Below are positions 49,633-60,200 of a stretch of DNA of 64,000 bases, one piece after another. The DNA comes from Hoyosella altamirensis. Its GTDB lineage: Bacteria; Actinomycetota; Actinomycetes; Mycobacteriales; Mycobacteriaceae. Position 1 is the stretch's first letter; each line of letters begins with the position of its first letter. The position numbers and the translations under genes are program-made. The stretch lies in NCBI RefSeq assembly GCF_014191505.1, contig NZ_JACHWS010000001.1:868001-932000 (forward strand). The letters are read 5' to 3'. Under the pieces are notes generated by a model. That model made no database searches and was not told the DNA's origin. It saw nothing but the letters and a program-made list of their open reading frames with translations.

Positions 49633-51063
49633 ATGAGTAGCAGCGGTGGGGCGGGCCTGGTACGGGTCCTGGGGCGGTGGGATGTGCTCGCGGTCGCGTT
49701 CGGCGCGATGATCGGCTTCGGCTGGATCGTCCTGACTGGCGGGTTTCTCGAAGACGCGGGAACGTTAGGTGCGGCGCTGGCTTTCGTCATCGGCGGCATC
49801 ATCGTCTCCCTAGTTGGACTGACCTACGCCGAACTTGTCTCGGCGATGCCCGAGGCCGGCGGGGAACACAACTACGTGCTCCGCGGTCTGGGGTCGTGGC
49901 CAGCGTTCCTTACCTCCTGGACGCTGGTTCTGGGTTATGTCGCGGTGTGCGCGTTCGAAGCGGTAGCACTGCCGCACAGCCTGAAATATCTGGTGCCGCA
50001 ACTCGATACGGGATATTTGTGGACGATCGCGGACTACGACGTGTACGCGGTGTGGGCGGCTGTGGGTATCGGCGGCGGACTCGCGATGGCGATCCTGAAC
50101 TATGTCGGTGTGCGTCCTGCCGCGATCTTCCAGTCGATTGCCGTGGTATTCCTCATCGCGGTCGGCGCGACACTGCTTGTCGGGTCCTTCACCGGCGGTG
50201 ACCCCGGCAACATGCAGCCGCTGTTCGCCACCGGGTTCTCGGGAATCCTGGTGGTCCTGATCGCGGTACCGTTCCTCTTCGTCGGTTTCGACATCATCCC
50301 GCAGTCCGCCGGGGAGATCCGCCTGCCGTACAAAATGATCGGCATCCTGCTGATCATCTCCGTGGCACTCGCCGCCGCCTGGTACATCCTGATCATCCTC
50401 ACCGTCGGCTCCTCCCTGCCCGCCGATCAGCTCGCCGGCGCGGACCTCGCCGCAGCAGATGGCATGTCCGCGCTCTGGAACAGCCAGACCATGGGCAACA
50501 TCCTCGTCCTCGGCGGCATCGCGGGCATCCTGACCAGCTGGAACGGCTTCCTCATCGGCGGCAGCCGCCTCATCTACGCAATGGCCGAATCCGGCATGCT
50601 GCCCCGCTGGTTCGCCAAAGTCCACCCCCGGTTCCACACACCGAGCAACGCGATCATCTTCATCACCGCGCTGACGGTCATCGCGCCGCTCTTCGGCCGT
50701 CAGACCCTGATCTGGCTCGTCGGTGCCGGTGGTTTCGCGATCGTCGTCGCCTACATCATGGTCGCGATCACCTTCCTGGTGCTGCGCCGCCGCGAACCCG
50801 GCATGGAACGCCCGTTCCGCGTCGGCCCCGCCCGCACCGTGGGCGTGCTCGCCGTGGTACTCGCCATCGGACTGCTCGTGCTCTTCCTGCCCGGCATGCC
50901 AGGTGGGCTCTCGGTACCCGAGTGGATCGTCCTCGCCATCTGGGGCGTGCTCGGACTCGTCCTGCTGACACGCGTACCCCGCATCACACACGGCCCCGAC
51001 GCCGAAGAACGCATCAGAGCCGCAACGAACAGACAGCACCACGCATCAACCATCAAGAGCTAA
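49633..51063 (+). CDS. APC-family amino acid permease
   Basis: A 476-residue membrane protein with about twelve helices. Helix 1 has the substrate-binding G-A-M-I-G-F-G-W near 24-31. Helix 2 region Y-A-E-L-V-S-A-M-P-E-A-G-G-E-H near 65-79 and the later P-Y-K-M-I-G and S-R-L-I-Y-A-M-A-E-S-G motifs are typical of APC carriers. It is distinct from the ethanolamine permease at 43 kb, sharing only the general fold. AAGGAG precedes the ATG. The substrate is unknown; an amino acid or amine is likely. It converges on recD with a gap of 31 bp. Confidence 0.9.
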   Translation: MSSSGGAGLVRVLGRWDVLAVAFGAMIGFGWIVLTGGFLEDAGTLGAALAFVIGGIIVSLVGLTYAELVSAMPEAGGEHNYVLRGLGSWPAFLTSWTLVLGYVAVCAFEAVALPHSLKYLVPQLDTGYLWTIADYDVYAVWAAVGIGGGLAMAILNYVGVRPAAIFQSIAVVFLIAVGATLLVGSFTGGDPGNMQPLFATGFSGILVVLIAVPFLFVGFDIIPQSAGEIRLPYKMIGILLIISVALAAAWYILIILTVGSSLPADQLAGADLAAADGMSALWNSQTMGNILVLGGIAGILTSWNGFLIGGSRLIYAMAESGMLPRWFAKVHPRFHTPSNAIIFITALTVIAPLFGRQTLIWLVGAGGFAIVVAYIMVAITFLVLRRREPGMERPFRVGPARTVGVLAVVLAIGLLVLFLPGMPGGLSVPEWIVLAIWGVLGLVLLTRVPRITHGPDAEERIRAATNRQHHASTIKS

Positions 51064-51094
51064 GCGCTTTACCACGGGGCGGGGTGCGGCGCGC

Positions 51095-52948
51095 CTACAC
51101 GAGCGTCCGCCGCAGCCCGCTGGCCCGTTGTACCTGCCGTGCGACCCCCGCGGCGACCGAGATGTCAGTTCCAATAATCCGGACGTGGTGCCGTGCCCGC
51201 GTGATGGCGGTGTACAGGAGTTCGCGCGTCAGCAGAGCGGACGCATCGTCCGGGAGCAGCACGCTGACGGTGTCGTACTGGCTGCCCTGGCTGCGGTGAA
51301 TTGTCATCGCGTACACCGTCTGAACCGCTGCAATCTGGTTGGGGTGCAACAGAATTGGGTTATCGCCGCGCTGGAACGCCGCCACCACGCCCTCACCTTG
51401 CGCAACAACCACCCCGGTGTCCCCGTTGTAAACCTTCGCGTCATGATCGTTTTCCGTCACCAGCAGGGGCTGGCCAGGGTACCAGCGGAAGGGGTCGAGC
51501 CGCTCGCCTGTGTCTGTGCTGATCCAGTCCATTGCCTGCTGAGCCCATTGCCGCACGCCGAACGGTCCATCGCGGTGTGCACACAGCAGCCGATGCGATT
51601 CGAGCTTTTCCAGTGCGCCTGGCACGTCACCAGCCGTGGCGCGCGCGGTGAGCGCGGCGGAGGCGGCGACGATGTCATGACGGAGCGACGTAAGTTCATC
51701 AGGCGGGCAGAATGACACGTCATCGAGTTTGGCGTGCAGGATGTTGAGAACGTCGTCAGCGCGTCCGTCTCGTACCGCCGTCGCGAGTACGGCGATGTTG
51801 CCGCCGAACCGCCGGCCGCGGCTGAGCCGGATCACACCCCGGTGCAAGCGCTGCTTCTCGAACGGACTGAGAGCGGCTTCGGCAGGATCGTCGGTGGCGT
51901 CGAGGTCAGCACGGATCAGCGTCTCGAGTTGCGGGCTAGGTGACGCGCCAGAACTGGCTGGCCGGGCAACGAGGTCCGCAAGAACGGCTCCAGCTTCGAC
52001 GGACGTCAACTGGTCGGGGTCGCCCACGAGCAGTAAGCGGGCGTCCGGCCGGACCGCTTCGAGGAGGCGGCACATCATTGTCAGCGACACCATCGACGTT
52101 TCGTCGAGCACCACCACGTCGTAAGGCAGCCGGTTGTTCTCATCGTGCCGGAAGCGGTGCCGACTGCCGGGCCGCCAGCCGAGCAGCCGGTGCAGAGTCA
52201 TCGCGGAGAGCCCCGCGGGGAGCCCGAGCTGGGCGGCCTGTTGATTGATCGATTCTTCAAGGCGCGCAGCAGCTTTGCCAGTCGGAGCGGCAAGTCCGAT
52301 GCGCAGGCCTTCGCCGTGCAGCGCATACAGCACGGCGAGGATACGTGCGACAGTGTGGGTTTTACCCGTGCCGGGCCCGCCCGCTATGGCGGTGGTCCAG
52401 TGGGTTGTCGCGAGTGCCGCGGCGATGCGCTGCCGGTCCGGCGGTGGCGTGACGGTGCCTTCCTCGGTGCGGAACAACCGGACCAGGATGTCGGTGACAC
52501 GCGCATCGTCGACCGTGGGATGGCTCAGCGCGCGCTGGTCGAGGATGCGGCGGATGGTTTGCTCTTGCCGGTAATACCGATCGAGGTAGAGAAGTTCCCC
52601 TTCGGTGGTTGCCACGAGTCGCAGGGGATGAAGTGGATACTCGTGGCTGTCGAGGAGTGGGCTTCGCTTCAGCGCTGCGACAACGTCTGCGCTGTCCGGC
52701 CAGGGGAGTTCGTCAAGATCAATCTCGGACTCGACGGTGACTTCCGACAGCCGATTGAGGTCGACACACACGGAGCCGAGTCGCACCGCGCGCGTGGCGA
52801 GAGCCGCAGCGAGGAGCGCGATCTCGGATGTTTCGCCGCCTAGCTTCTGCAGTCGCTGAGCGACGTGCACGTCCGCCGGGGCGAGGACGCCCGCCGCATT
52901 GAAGACTTGGAGTAAGCCCTGGGCGTTGAGAACGGTGCTGACAGTCAT
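51095..52948 (-). CDS. recD: Exodeoxyribonuclease V alpha subunit RecD
   Basis: The ATG at 52948 overlaps the stop of the phosphotransferase gene (ATGA), giving 617 residues; the frame runs 24 codons upstream without need. SF1B helicase motifs are in order: Walker A A-G-G-P-G-T-G-K-T near 189-197, A-A-P-T-G-K-A-A-A-R near 222-231, V-V-L-D-E-T-S-M-V (motif II), V-G-D-P-D-Q-L (motif III), and the C-terminal T-I-H-R-S-Q-G-S-Q-Y and Y-T-A-I-T-R-A-R. RecD is the fast 5'-3' helicase of RecBCD, which unwinds DNA ends and regulates Chi response. It is the last gene of the operon, separated from recB by a phosphotransferase. Confidence 0.95.
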   Translation of the reverse strand: MTVSTVLNAQGLLQVFNAAGVLAPADVHVAQRLQKLGGETSEIALLAAALATRAVRLGSVCVDLNRLSEVTVESEIDLDELPWPDSADVVAALKRSPLLDSHEYPLHPLRLVATTEGELLYLDRYYRQEQTIRRILDQRALSHPTVDDARVTDILVRLFRTEEGTVTPPPDRQRIAAALATTHWTTAIAGGPGTGKTHTVARILAVLYALHGEGLRIGLAAPTGKAAARLEESINQQAAQLGLPAGLSAMTLHRLLGWRPGSRHRFRHDENNRLPYDVVVLDETSMVSLTMMCRLLEAVRPDARLLLVGDPDQLTSVEAGAVLADLVARPASSGASPSPQLETLIRADLDATDDPAEAALSPFEKQRLHRGVIRLSRGRRFGGNIAVLATAVRDGRADDVLNILHAKLDDVSFCPPDELTSLRHDIVAASAALTARATAGDVPGALEKLESHRLLCAHRDGPFGVRQWAQQAMDWISTDTGERLDPFRWYPGQPLLVTENDHDAKVYNGDTGVVVAQGEGVVAAFQRGDNPILLHPNQIAAVQTVYAMTIHRSQGSQYDTVSVLLPDDASALLTRELLYTAITRARHHVRIIGTDISVAAGVARQVQRASGLRRTLV

Positions 52949-54000
52949 GACCATGCCACCGTGTCTGAGCGTTGCCGTGCCATTGTGAGTACCCGCGACG
53001 CGTGACCGGACGGCCCCCACGAATCTCTCGTATGTTCCAGTGCTTTGACACGCTGGGGCCTGTCCCAGGTGTCCTCGTCAAGGACAACTGCGGCGAGTTC
53101 CCGTAAATCGTTGAGAGCGCGCACGCAGTGGAAATAGAGCATCCTCTCGCGGTCAGCCCCAGAGTCGGACCCAGAGCCGGCCCCAGAGTCGTCACGGTTC
53201 CGATTACCCCGGTCGGCCCTGTATCCCCGGTAGAATGACGCTTGCTGATCTTCGGTGACGGGCGCGGAAGCGAGTACACCCCCGTGATCAACGAACATGA
53301 GATCGCGTTCCGGCGGCGCGAGTTCCGCGTCATCCCAGTCGAGGAGATACACCCCGTGCTCGTTCGAGACGACATTCCCGGTGTGAGCATCGGTGTGGCA
53401 CAGCACAGCCGGTGTCTCTTTGTCCTGCAGCCGGTTTCCGAGCATTTCTGCAATCGACGCTAAATAGGCGATTTCGCCGGTATGTGTGGCCCAAATGGCA
53501 GCGAGCGCGGTGACGAGTGAGTCCGTGGCCGGACGCGCGAGCGCGGACTGCACCTCCGCTAGTTCGTCAAGGAGGCTGTGCGGTCTGAAGGACTCTGCTC
53601 GCAAACTCGCACGGAGGTGTTCTGGTACGCGCATGGCGTGGACACCGGCGAGCAGACGACCGAATGCGAACCATTGGTCCGCCGTCATTTCGGACCCTGG
53701 TTGTCCTTCGATCCAGGGGATGACGCTCAACCGCTTACCTGAACGGATCGACCAGATTGCTCCGGAACGCGTGAGAAGGGGGCCGGGTACGCCGTGGAGG
53801 TTGTGCCGCGCAAGGTTTGCCTGAGCGCTTAAACCGGCCGTGCCGCCGCTGCTCAGCTTGATGGCGTACCGTTCACCGTCGTCTGCCGTGCCGCGCCAGG
53901 TCTGAGCCGCTGCGTCAATGCCTTCAGTGATGGGGGTGACTGCGTGCAGGGCGATGCCGAAGTCGTCCTCCACCCAGCCGCGGATAGTTCGCTCAGACAT
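52945..54000 (-). CDS. APH-family phosphotransferase inside the rec operon
   Basis: The 351-residue protein has the APH fold. A weak N-lobe ends in Y-A-I-K-L-S-S near 45 with the ATP-binding Lys. The catalytic loop is C-H-T-D-A-H-T-G-N near 200-208, with Asp as base. L-L-D-W-D-D-A near 219-225 binds Mg. A low-complexity Asp/Ser/Gly insert (D-D-S-G-A-G-S-G-S-D-S-G-A-D) lies near 269. Relatives phosphorylate antibiotics such as spectinomycin or metabolites. Its start overlaps the recB stop by 8 bp and its stop overlaps the recD start, so it is translated with the RecBCD subunits. Why is unknown. Confidence 0.9.
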   Translation of the reverse strand: MSERTIRGWVEDDFGIALHAVTPITEGIDAAAQTWRGTADDGERYAIKLSSGGTAGLSAQANLARHNLHGVPGPLLTRSGAIWSIRSGKRLSVIPWIEGQPGSEMTADQWFAFGRLLAGVHAMRVPEHLRASLRAESFRPHSLLDELAEVQSALARPATDSLVTALAAIWATHTGEIAYLASIAEMLGNRLQDKETPAVLCHTDAHTGNVVSNEHGVYLLDWDDAELAPPERDLMFVDHGGVLASAPVTEDQQASFYRGYRADRGNRNRDDSGAGSGSDSGADRERMLYFHCVRALNDLRELAAVVLDEDTWDRPQRVKALEHTRDSWGPSGHASRVLTMARQRSDTVAWS

Positions 54001-57000
54001 CGTTCACGGCTCCTAAATCGTTCGCGGCCAGCATGTCTGAGAGTTGCACGATGAGCGCTGCGGGCGGCTTCCATTCGAAGACACCGTGGCCGGGTGGCGT
54101 GTCGGGTCCGACCATCCCGCGCACGAAGAGATATTGAACGGCGCCTAGGTGAACTTCGGGATCGTATTGAGGCTGGCGCCAGCGCAAATAACGATGCAGT
54201 GCTACGCAATACAGCAGGGCTTGCAGGGGGTAGTGTGCGTGCAGCATTTCCGCTGCCATCGCTTCGGGCGTGTAGTGCCCGACTGTGAGGTCTCCTCTCC
54301 CAAGGCGGTTGGTTTTGTAGTCCGCGACGACATATCGGGGTCCCGGGATGCGCAGGACCGCGTCGATACTGCCGGTGAGAAATCCTCGGAGCGGGGGAGC
54401 CTGGACAGTCGTCAGCACGCGGTGATATGACGAGAGGGGATCGTCGGCAGGCAGATGTTCGTGCACCAGACGCGCGATACGCTGCAGCGTGACACGCTCA
54501 GACACGGGTTTGTCACCGCCGGCTAGCGGAAACTCGAAATCAAGTTCGGGGAGAAGGTCTCTCGGCAGGACGTCAGCGAGCGTTCCGTAGCCGAGTGGCG
54601 TGGTCATCACCGCATGCAGCGCGGTCGCGAGAGCCGCAGGTTCGACCTCGGAATGCCGTCTGCGGATGGCGTCCCGACATCGGTTGTGAAGTTCTGCGGG
54701 CAGGTCACCAGTCGACGTGTCGACGGTTTCGAGGATTTCATGCACAAGGGTGCCGAATACTGCTCCCGACGGCAGGTCGTTCATCAGTGAGGGAGCACCA
54801 CCACGGTCGGAAACCAGTTGCGGTTCTGCGTCAGGCTCATCGGAGATGACGGGTTCTTCTGGCTCGCTGCTTACACCGGCCGGATCATGGGCTGTCGCAA
54901 TCAATGCCGAATACGAGGTGCGCCGCCATTTCGCGTCGAGCGACCGGTGAAACTCCGCCGCGGCGAGTTCCCGCACCGGTTGAGGCACCGGCTCCCACGA
55001 GAGGGCAGGCCCGCCGCCCTTGCCTGCAGCTTCGACTGAAATATATTGCGCCGCAGCCGCGCCCCAATCCTCCAGGATCTGAGCGGCGATGTGATCTTCG
55101 GGCACTTTGGCGGGCAGTGCGGGCTCGGAACTATCTGAGCTCCGCCCCATCAGCAAGCGCTGCAGTGGTGCCGTGTCTGTGCCGTACGCTGGCGCCCACC
55201 AGAGCACGGTCTGGCATTGTGCGCGGGTGAGCGCGACATAGAGCAGGCGCAGTTCTTCGCCCGCATCTTCTCTGTTGCACCGTGTTCGGTGCCGAAAGAA
55301 GTCGGGGCTCTCCTTGCCGCCGATGTCGAGGATGCGGCGTCCGTCATCATCGTGCAGGAGAAGTGAAGACGGGTACGGATCCTTCGCGCCGTCCCAGCCG
55401 TACGGCACGTAGACAATCGGGAACTGCAATCCTTTACTGCCATGGATGGTGACGATCTGCACTGCGGCAGCCTCACTGTCGAGGCGCTGACTACGGTTTG
55501 ATCCGCTGCCTGAGTTCGGGTCCTGGATGCGGCGAGTCAGCCATCGTGTCAGCGCAGTTAGGCCGTAGGAGTTTTCGAGCGCGGCCTCGTTCAGCAGTTG
55601 CGCGATGTGGCGGAGGTCAGTCAGATCGCGCTCACCTGACTCATGGCTGAGTAGGCGGGCATCGAACCCCGTGTGCGCGGCGATCCGCTCAGAAACGGCA
55701 GCGAACCCGGCTGTGCCGAATAATTCGGCCCAGGCGCGGAGATGACCGCTCAGCCCCGCCATCGCTTCGTCGTCGAGTTGCTCCGGCCGGTACCCCAGCA
55801 ACGGGGTGAGCGCAGCTAGCCGCACGCGACCAGGCCGGTGTGGCTGCTCCAGCGCATGCAACAACCACAACCACTGCGTCGCGCTGGGCGTGGTGAACAC
55901 GCTCGCTCCGCCAGCGAGAACTGAAGGCACCCCCACTTTGTCCAGTTCATCGCGAATGTAGGGGATATGTGCCCATTTACGGACGAGAATGGCGATGTCG
56001 TTGGGAGCCACCGGACGGGTCTCCGGCCCGAGAGAAACCTGTCGGCCACTGCTGAGCAGTTGCGCGACGTCCGTGGCGAGATCCCGTGCAACCCGGGCGC
56101 GTAGTTTGCCTATCGGTGGGAAACCAGTTCTGCCGAGAGGCCCAGACCCAGTCCTGGGCAGGTAGCGCAACCGCAATGGAACGGTGTCCTCAATGCGGGA
56201 CGTGGCGTGATGGGCGGTGACGGCACCGACGACTATGTCGGGATGCCCGAGGGCGGCACGACCGTAGAGGTGGTCGAGTGCGGCGATGAGTCCGGCGTCA
56301 CTGCGCCAGTTCACGCCGAGCTGCCGATGGTTGCTGGCTTGCCGTGCGGCATCAAGGTAACTCAGGACTTCAGCGCCGCGGAATGCATAAATGGCCTGCT
56401 TGGGGTCACCCACGAGAATGAGCGTGGAGTGCCCGTGAAAAGCACGCGACAGAATCTCCCACTGGACGGGATCAGTGTCCTGGAACTCATCGACGAGCAC
56501 CAGCCGGTACTGTCGCCGGACGCGCTCGCAAGCCGTGTCACCTTGGGTCTGATCCGACAATGTGTCGCGTAGCAGTATGAGCAGGTCATCGAAGGTTCGT
56601 ATGCCCGCTATCCGCTTGCGGCGCTCGATCTCCGCCCGGGTGGCTTCGGCGAATGCAACGAGATGCCACGGCGCGCTTCCGTCGTCGGCGTTGATCGGCG
56701 CGAGGCGCGCCTGGCGGTCCCGTATGGCGGCGAGCGCGGCTGCGCGTGCGGCGGCCAGGGAAATCGGTGGGGCGGACTCACCTGCGTAGTGCTTCAGGTA
56801 CAGGTCATCAATCACCTCGGCGGCGAGGTCATCGATGGATTCGGTGAACGTCACGTGCGGCTCGTGCTCACCGGCAAGTCCGAGGCTGTCTAGCATGCGC
56901 TGGCAGAAACTGTGTGTGGTGGCGATCGTTGCCGCGTCGAAGTCGGAAAGAGCGTGCGTCAGCCGGTCGCGGCGCTCACGCACCTTCTCCGGTGTCCCGG

Positions 57001-57274
57001 TGGCGAGATACCGGATCAGTGGGTCCCGATGTAATGCTGCCGTATGAGCATCGGCGAGGCTGAGTGCGGTTTCGGTCAGACGTTCTCGGGTGCGTTCGCG
57101 GAGTTCCTGTGTGGCTGCGCGGCTGAATGTCACGAGGAGTAGTTCGGAGAGGCTGGCGCGGCCCTCGGCGACATACCGGGCAGCCAGTCCGACAATGGCG
57201 TAGGTCTTTCCCGTACCCGCGCTCGCCTCCAGAATTGTCGTGCCGTCAGGGAGTGGGCCTGTGAGGTCGAACAT
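53993..57274 (-). CDS. recB: Exodeoxyribonuclease V beta subunit RecB
   Basis: The protein has 1093 residues, close to the usual length. UvrD-like motifs: Walker A E-A-S-A-G-T-G-K-T near 16-24, T-H-S-F-C near 119-123, L-V-D-E-F-Q-D-T-D near 259-267, G-D-P-K-Q-A-I-Y near 285, T-I-H-G-S-K-G-L-Q near 610, and Y-V-A-L-T-R-A-Q near 680. The C-terminal nuclease domain (about 860-1060) has G-S-I-D-A-V and V-A-D-Y-K-T-N with the catalytic Asp and Lys, then Q-A-L-L-Y. RecB is the 3'-5' helicase and the only nuclease of RecBCD. Its ATG shares one base with the recC stop. Confidence 0.96.
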   Translation of the reverse strand: MFDLTGPLPDGTTILEASAGTGKTYAIVGLAARYVAEGRASLSELLLVTFSRAATQELRERTRERLTETALSLADAHTAALHRDPLIRYLATGTPEKVRERRDRLTHALSDFDAATIATTHSFCQRMLDSLGLAGEHEPHVTFTESIDDLAAEVIDDLYLKHYAGESAPPISLAAARAAALAAIRDRQARLAPINADDGSAPWHLVAFAEATRAEIERRKRIAGIRTFDDLLILLRDTLSDQTQGDTACERVRRQYRLVLVDEFQDTDPVQWEILSRAFHGHSTLILVGDPKQAIYAFRGAEVLSYLDAARQASNHRQLGVNWRSDAGLIAALDHLYGRAALGHPDIVVGAVTAHHATSRIEDTVPLRLRYLPRTGSGPLGRTGFPPIGKLRARVARDLATDVAQLLSSGRQVSLGPETRPVAPNDIAILVRKWAHIPYIRDELDKVGVPSVLAGGASVFTTPSATQWLWLLHALEQPHRPGRVRLAALTPLLGYRPEQLDDEAMAGLSGHLRAWAELFGTAGFAAVSERIAAHTGFDARLLSHESGERDLTDLRHIAQLLNEAALENSYGLTALTRWLTRRIQDPNSGSGSNRSQRLDSEAAAVQIVTIHGSKGLQFPIVYVPYGWDGAKDPYPSSLLLHDDDGRRILDIGGKESPDFFRHRTRCNREDAGEELRLLYVALTRAQCQTVLWWAPAYGTDTAPLQRLLMGRSSDSSEPALPAKVPEDHIAAQILEDWGAAAAQYISVEAAGKGGGPALSWEPVPQPVRELAAAEFHRSLDAKWRRTSYSALIATAHDPAGVSSEPEEPVISDEPDAEPQLVSDRGGAPSLMNDLPSGAVFGTLVHEILETVDTSTGDLPAELHNRCRDAIRRRHSEVEPAALATALHAVMTTPLGYGTLADVLPRDLLPELDFEFPLAGGDKPVSERVTLQRIARLVHEHLPADDPLSSYHRVLTTVQAPPLRGFLTGSIDAVLRIPGPRYVVADYKTNRLGRGDLTVGHYTPEAMAAEMLHAHYPLQALLYCVALHRYLRWRQPQYDPEVHLGAVQYLFVRGMVGPDTPPGHGVFEWKPPAALIVQLSDMLAANDLGAVNDV

Positions 57275-60200
57275 CAGGGCGCCACCTGCGATTCATTGTC
57301 GAGCAACGGGAGCCACAATCGGCAGGCCAGCACACCGAAGCGGGTGGGATCGTCGGACCAGGATGCCTCATCCGCCTCTGGCCTTGCACTAGCGAGTGAT
57401 GCAAGCTGCGCGCCCGGCCCATAGACGAACGAGTAGTGCTCGTCGGTGCAGTCGCCGAACCTGCCGTCGAACGTTTTGCTTGCTGCTTCGAATGCTTCAT
57501 CAATTGACCGGCCTGAGTGCCGCCGGTTTGCGTATTCCGCGGACGCGTTCTGCGCGATGGGCAGCGGTGCGGTGAGTCCGCGTTCACGGAGGTCAACTAG
57601 ACGGCGCAACAGGGCAATTGGATCGTCAGGTGCGCAGATCACGGACCGCCATGCGGGACGCTGCCCCTGCCCGCGCCCTGTGGTGACGGCACGCCAGTTG
57701 CCTTGCTCCATGCACGCCAGCGCGACGAGATGCACCCATGCGTGCAGGCGATGCTTGGGGCCGAGCCTGGAATAGATTGTGCGCGCCAAGGTTTCGCCGT
57801 GCACACCGGAGACGCTGCCGGTGACACGGCGACCCTGTCCAAGATCGATATCGATGTCATATGTCTGCGGCTGACCTGAGTGAAAACTGTGGGATGCTGC
57901 CGAGAGGATGTCGACGGTCGTGCTGATGTCGTCCAGTATCTGGGTGCCGAGGGTGAATGGCGGCAGTGTGCCTCGGCGCAGCTCCGCGTTCCGGAAGTCG
58001 TCAATCGTGTGTCCGGACAGCACTGCGTTCAGCATTCTGTCACCAATGTTCCACTTCACCAGGTTGTCGACTTCCGCGCTGAACGCGTCGTCGATCTCGT
58101 CTTCCTCGGAGGGCAGGACGACGCCGAGGCGCTGACGAAGGAATGCTTGAACCGGATGCACCACGAAGTTGACGAGGTCGGAGAGGTCTGTGATCGCGGT
58201 GTCCTTAGCCGCGAGGAGCATTGGGCGGTCGAGGAACGGTCGGGCAGGCTTTGGCGGTTGCTGGCTGGCGCGGGCGCCGGCGAGCGCGTTCATGTCATAG
58301 CTGTGCGGCCTGGCGGGATCGAAGTTGCGGACATCGAAGGGTTGCAGGGGATGAGTGGTGACTGGGTTACTTCCTGCAAGAGCGGTGACGGCGTCCACGA
58401 CTTCACCGAGCGGGACAGCAGGTGGCAGTCGGTTCCCGGTCACCGGGTCGCAGCCGGTGAAGAACAACAGCAACCGTTCCTGCGCCGCCATGATTGCGTC
58501 GAGTAGGAGCTGGCGATCCTCACTGCGCGGGTCGCGCTCGCCGACGCATGGATCCCGGCTCAATACATCGTCACCATCGATTCCGGCGCCGCGCGGAAAC
58601 TTGTCGTCGTCTAGCCCGAGAAGGATCACGACCCGGTGCGGTACCGATCGCATCGGCACCATCGTGCACACGGTGAGCTCCCCGGTGCGGAAGTTCGCCC
58701 GGGTGGGCCGCCCCGCGAGCAGACGCTCCAGCAGTACCCGGACGTCAGGCAAACGAAGCTCTGCTGAGTCGCTGTATCGCGTCGCATCGCCCAGCGCGCT
58801 GCGTGCCTCACCTACTTGCCACGCTTCCGCGGCCGGCACCTCGGTCAGCAGATCGAGCGCATCGACAAGGTCGTGGGTCCACTGCCGCGCAGGTTTCAAG
58901 CCCTGCAGGGACCGCAGCACGGTGTCGAGCCGGTCCGCGAGTTCAGCGAATTTGCCAGCGAGATCGATATCACCGCTGCCGATGTCGTCGAGCGGAAGCG
59001 CCCTGTCGATCCACGCCAGGTCAGACTCGTCCGCAGCTACGCCCAGAAGAATCCGGTCTAGTCCGGTCGCGAACGTGTTCTGCGGGAACCCGCCAAGCCG
59101 GAACCGGGAGCGCTGCTGGTCACCGAGCCCCCACCGGGCGCCAGATGCCACCGTCCATTCCCGAAGACGCTCGATATCCTCGTCCTTGAATCCGAAGGCG
59201 CGGCGGACCGGACCGTTCGCGGCGAAATCGAGCAATTCGGATGCGGTGACGCGGCTAGCGGCCAGTTCGAGAAGTGAGGCCACGACGCTGAGAAGTGGAT
59301 TGGTCTGCCGGAGATTCCGGTCCGCGAGCCGCACCCGCAGCTGCTGCCCAGGGTGGGTCGCGATATCTTGCCCGAAGACAGCTCGGATGTGCGGTGCGAA
59401 GGTCTCCACATCGGGGCACATGATGAGTACGTCCCGGGGTTCGAGATCGGGGATATCCGAGAACAGGTGCAGCAGACATTCACGCAGAACTTCGACTTGC
59501 CGCGCGACCCCGTGGCACGAGTGGATTTCGATCGACGGGTCTGTCTGTGCGAGCGGGGCGGGCGGCTCATCGTTCTGAATGCTGGCCTGGAGGTGGCGCA
59601 GCGTGGTGCCGGGCGCCGGGCTGTCCTCGTAATGCGCAACCTCGTCGCACAGAGGTTCAATGCGAAGCTGAAACTCGCGCACATCGCGGGAAAGACTGGC
59701 GAGCAGCGGATTTCGTATGCCGAGCACGCTGGTGTCACCTGAACGCCGGGCGCTCTGTGGTGCGCCGCGAAGGTGGTCCCACAGCGCGGGGCTGGGGTGC
59801 GGCGTCCAGACGTGTACGGCGCGGCCAGCGGAAAGCGCTTTGATGATGCGCAATTGTTCAGTCGTGAGCCGGGTGGGCCCGAAGAACGACAACCGTTCGG
59901 GCAGCGGTACGCATTCAGGCATATCGCGGATGCGTGCACACACGTCCGCGAGCCGTTCCGCTGGGCTCGGGTGACCGATGCGCCCCCGGAGCTCCTGCCA
60001 AAGCTGCGGCTGCCAGTCGAGATCGGCGTCGATCGCGGAACCGGCGCCATCGGTATGGAGGCCGGCTGCCCAGTCGACGAGCATGTCCGGCCGTTCAGTG
60101 CTGTACCGCCGGAACAATCCCGTCAGGTGTGCCGCGGTCGCATACCTGCGGCCAGCCCGAAAGTCTTGTCGGCCGTCAGTCCGGCGGCCGAAGTGCCGTG

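Noticed and set aside
49810..51042. 410-codon minus-strand open frame opposite the APC permease
   Set aside because: The translation is an improbable run of Asp, Glu, Gly, His and Arg, typical of the reverse strand of a membrane-protein gene. The plus-strand permease has all APC motifs.
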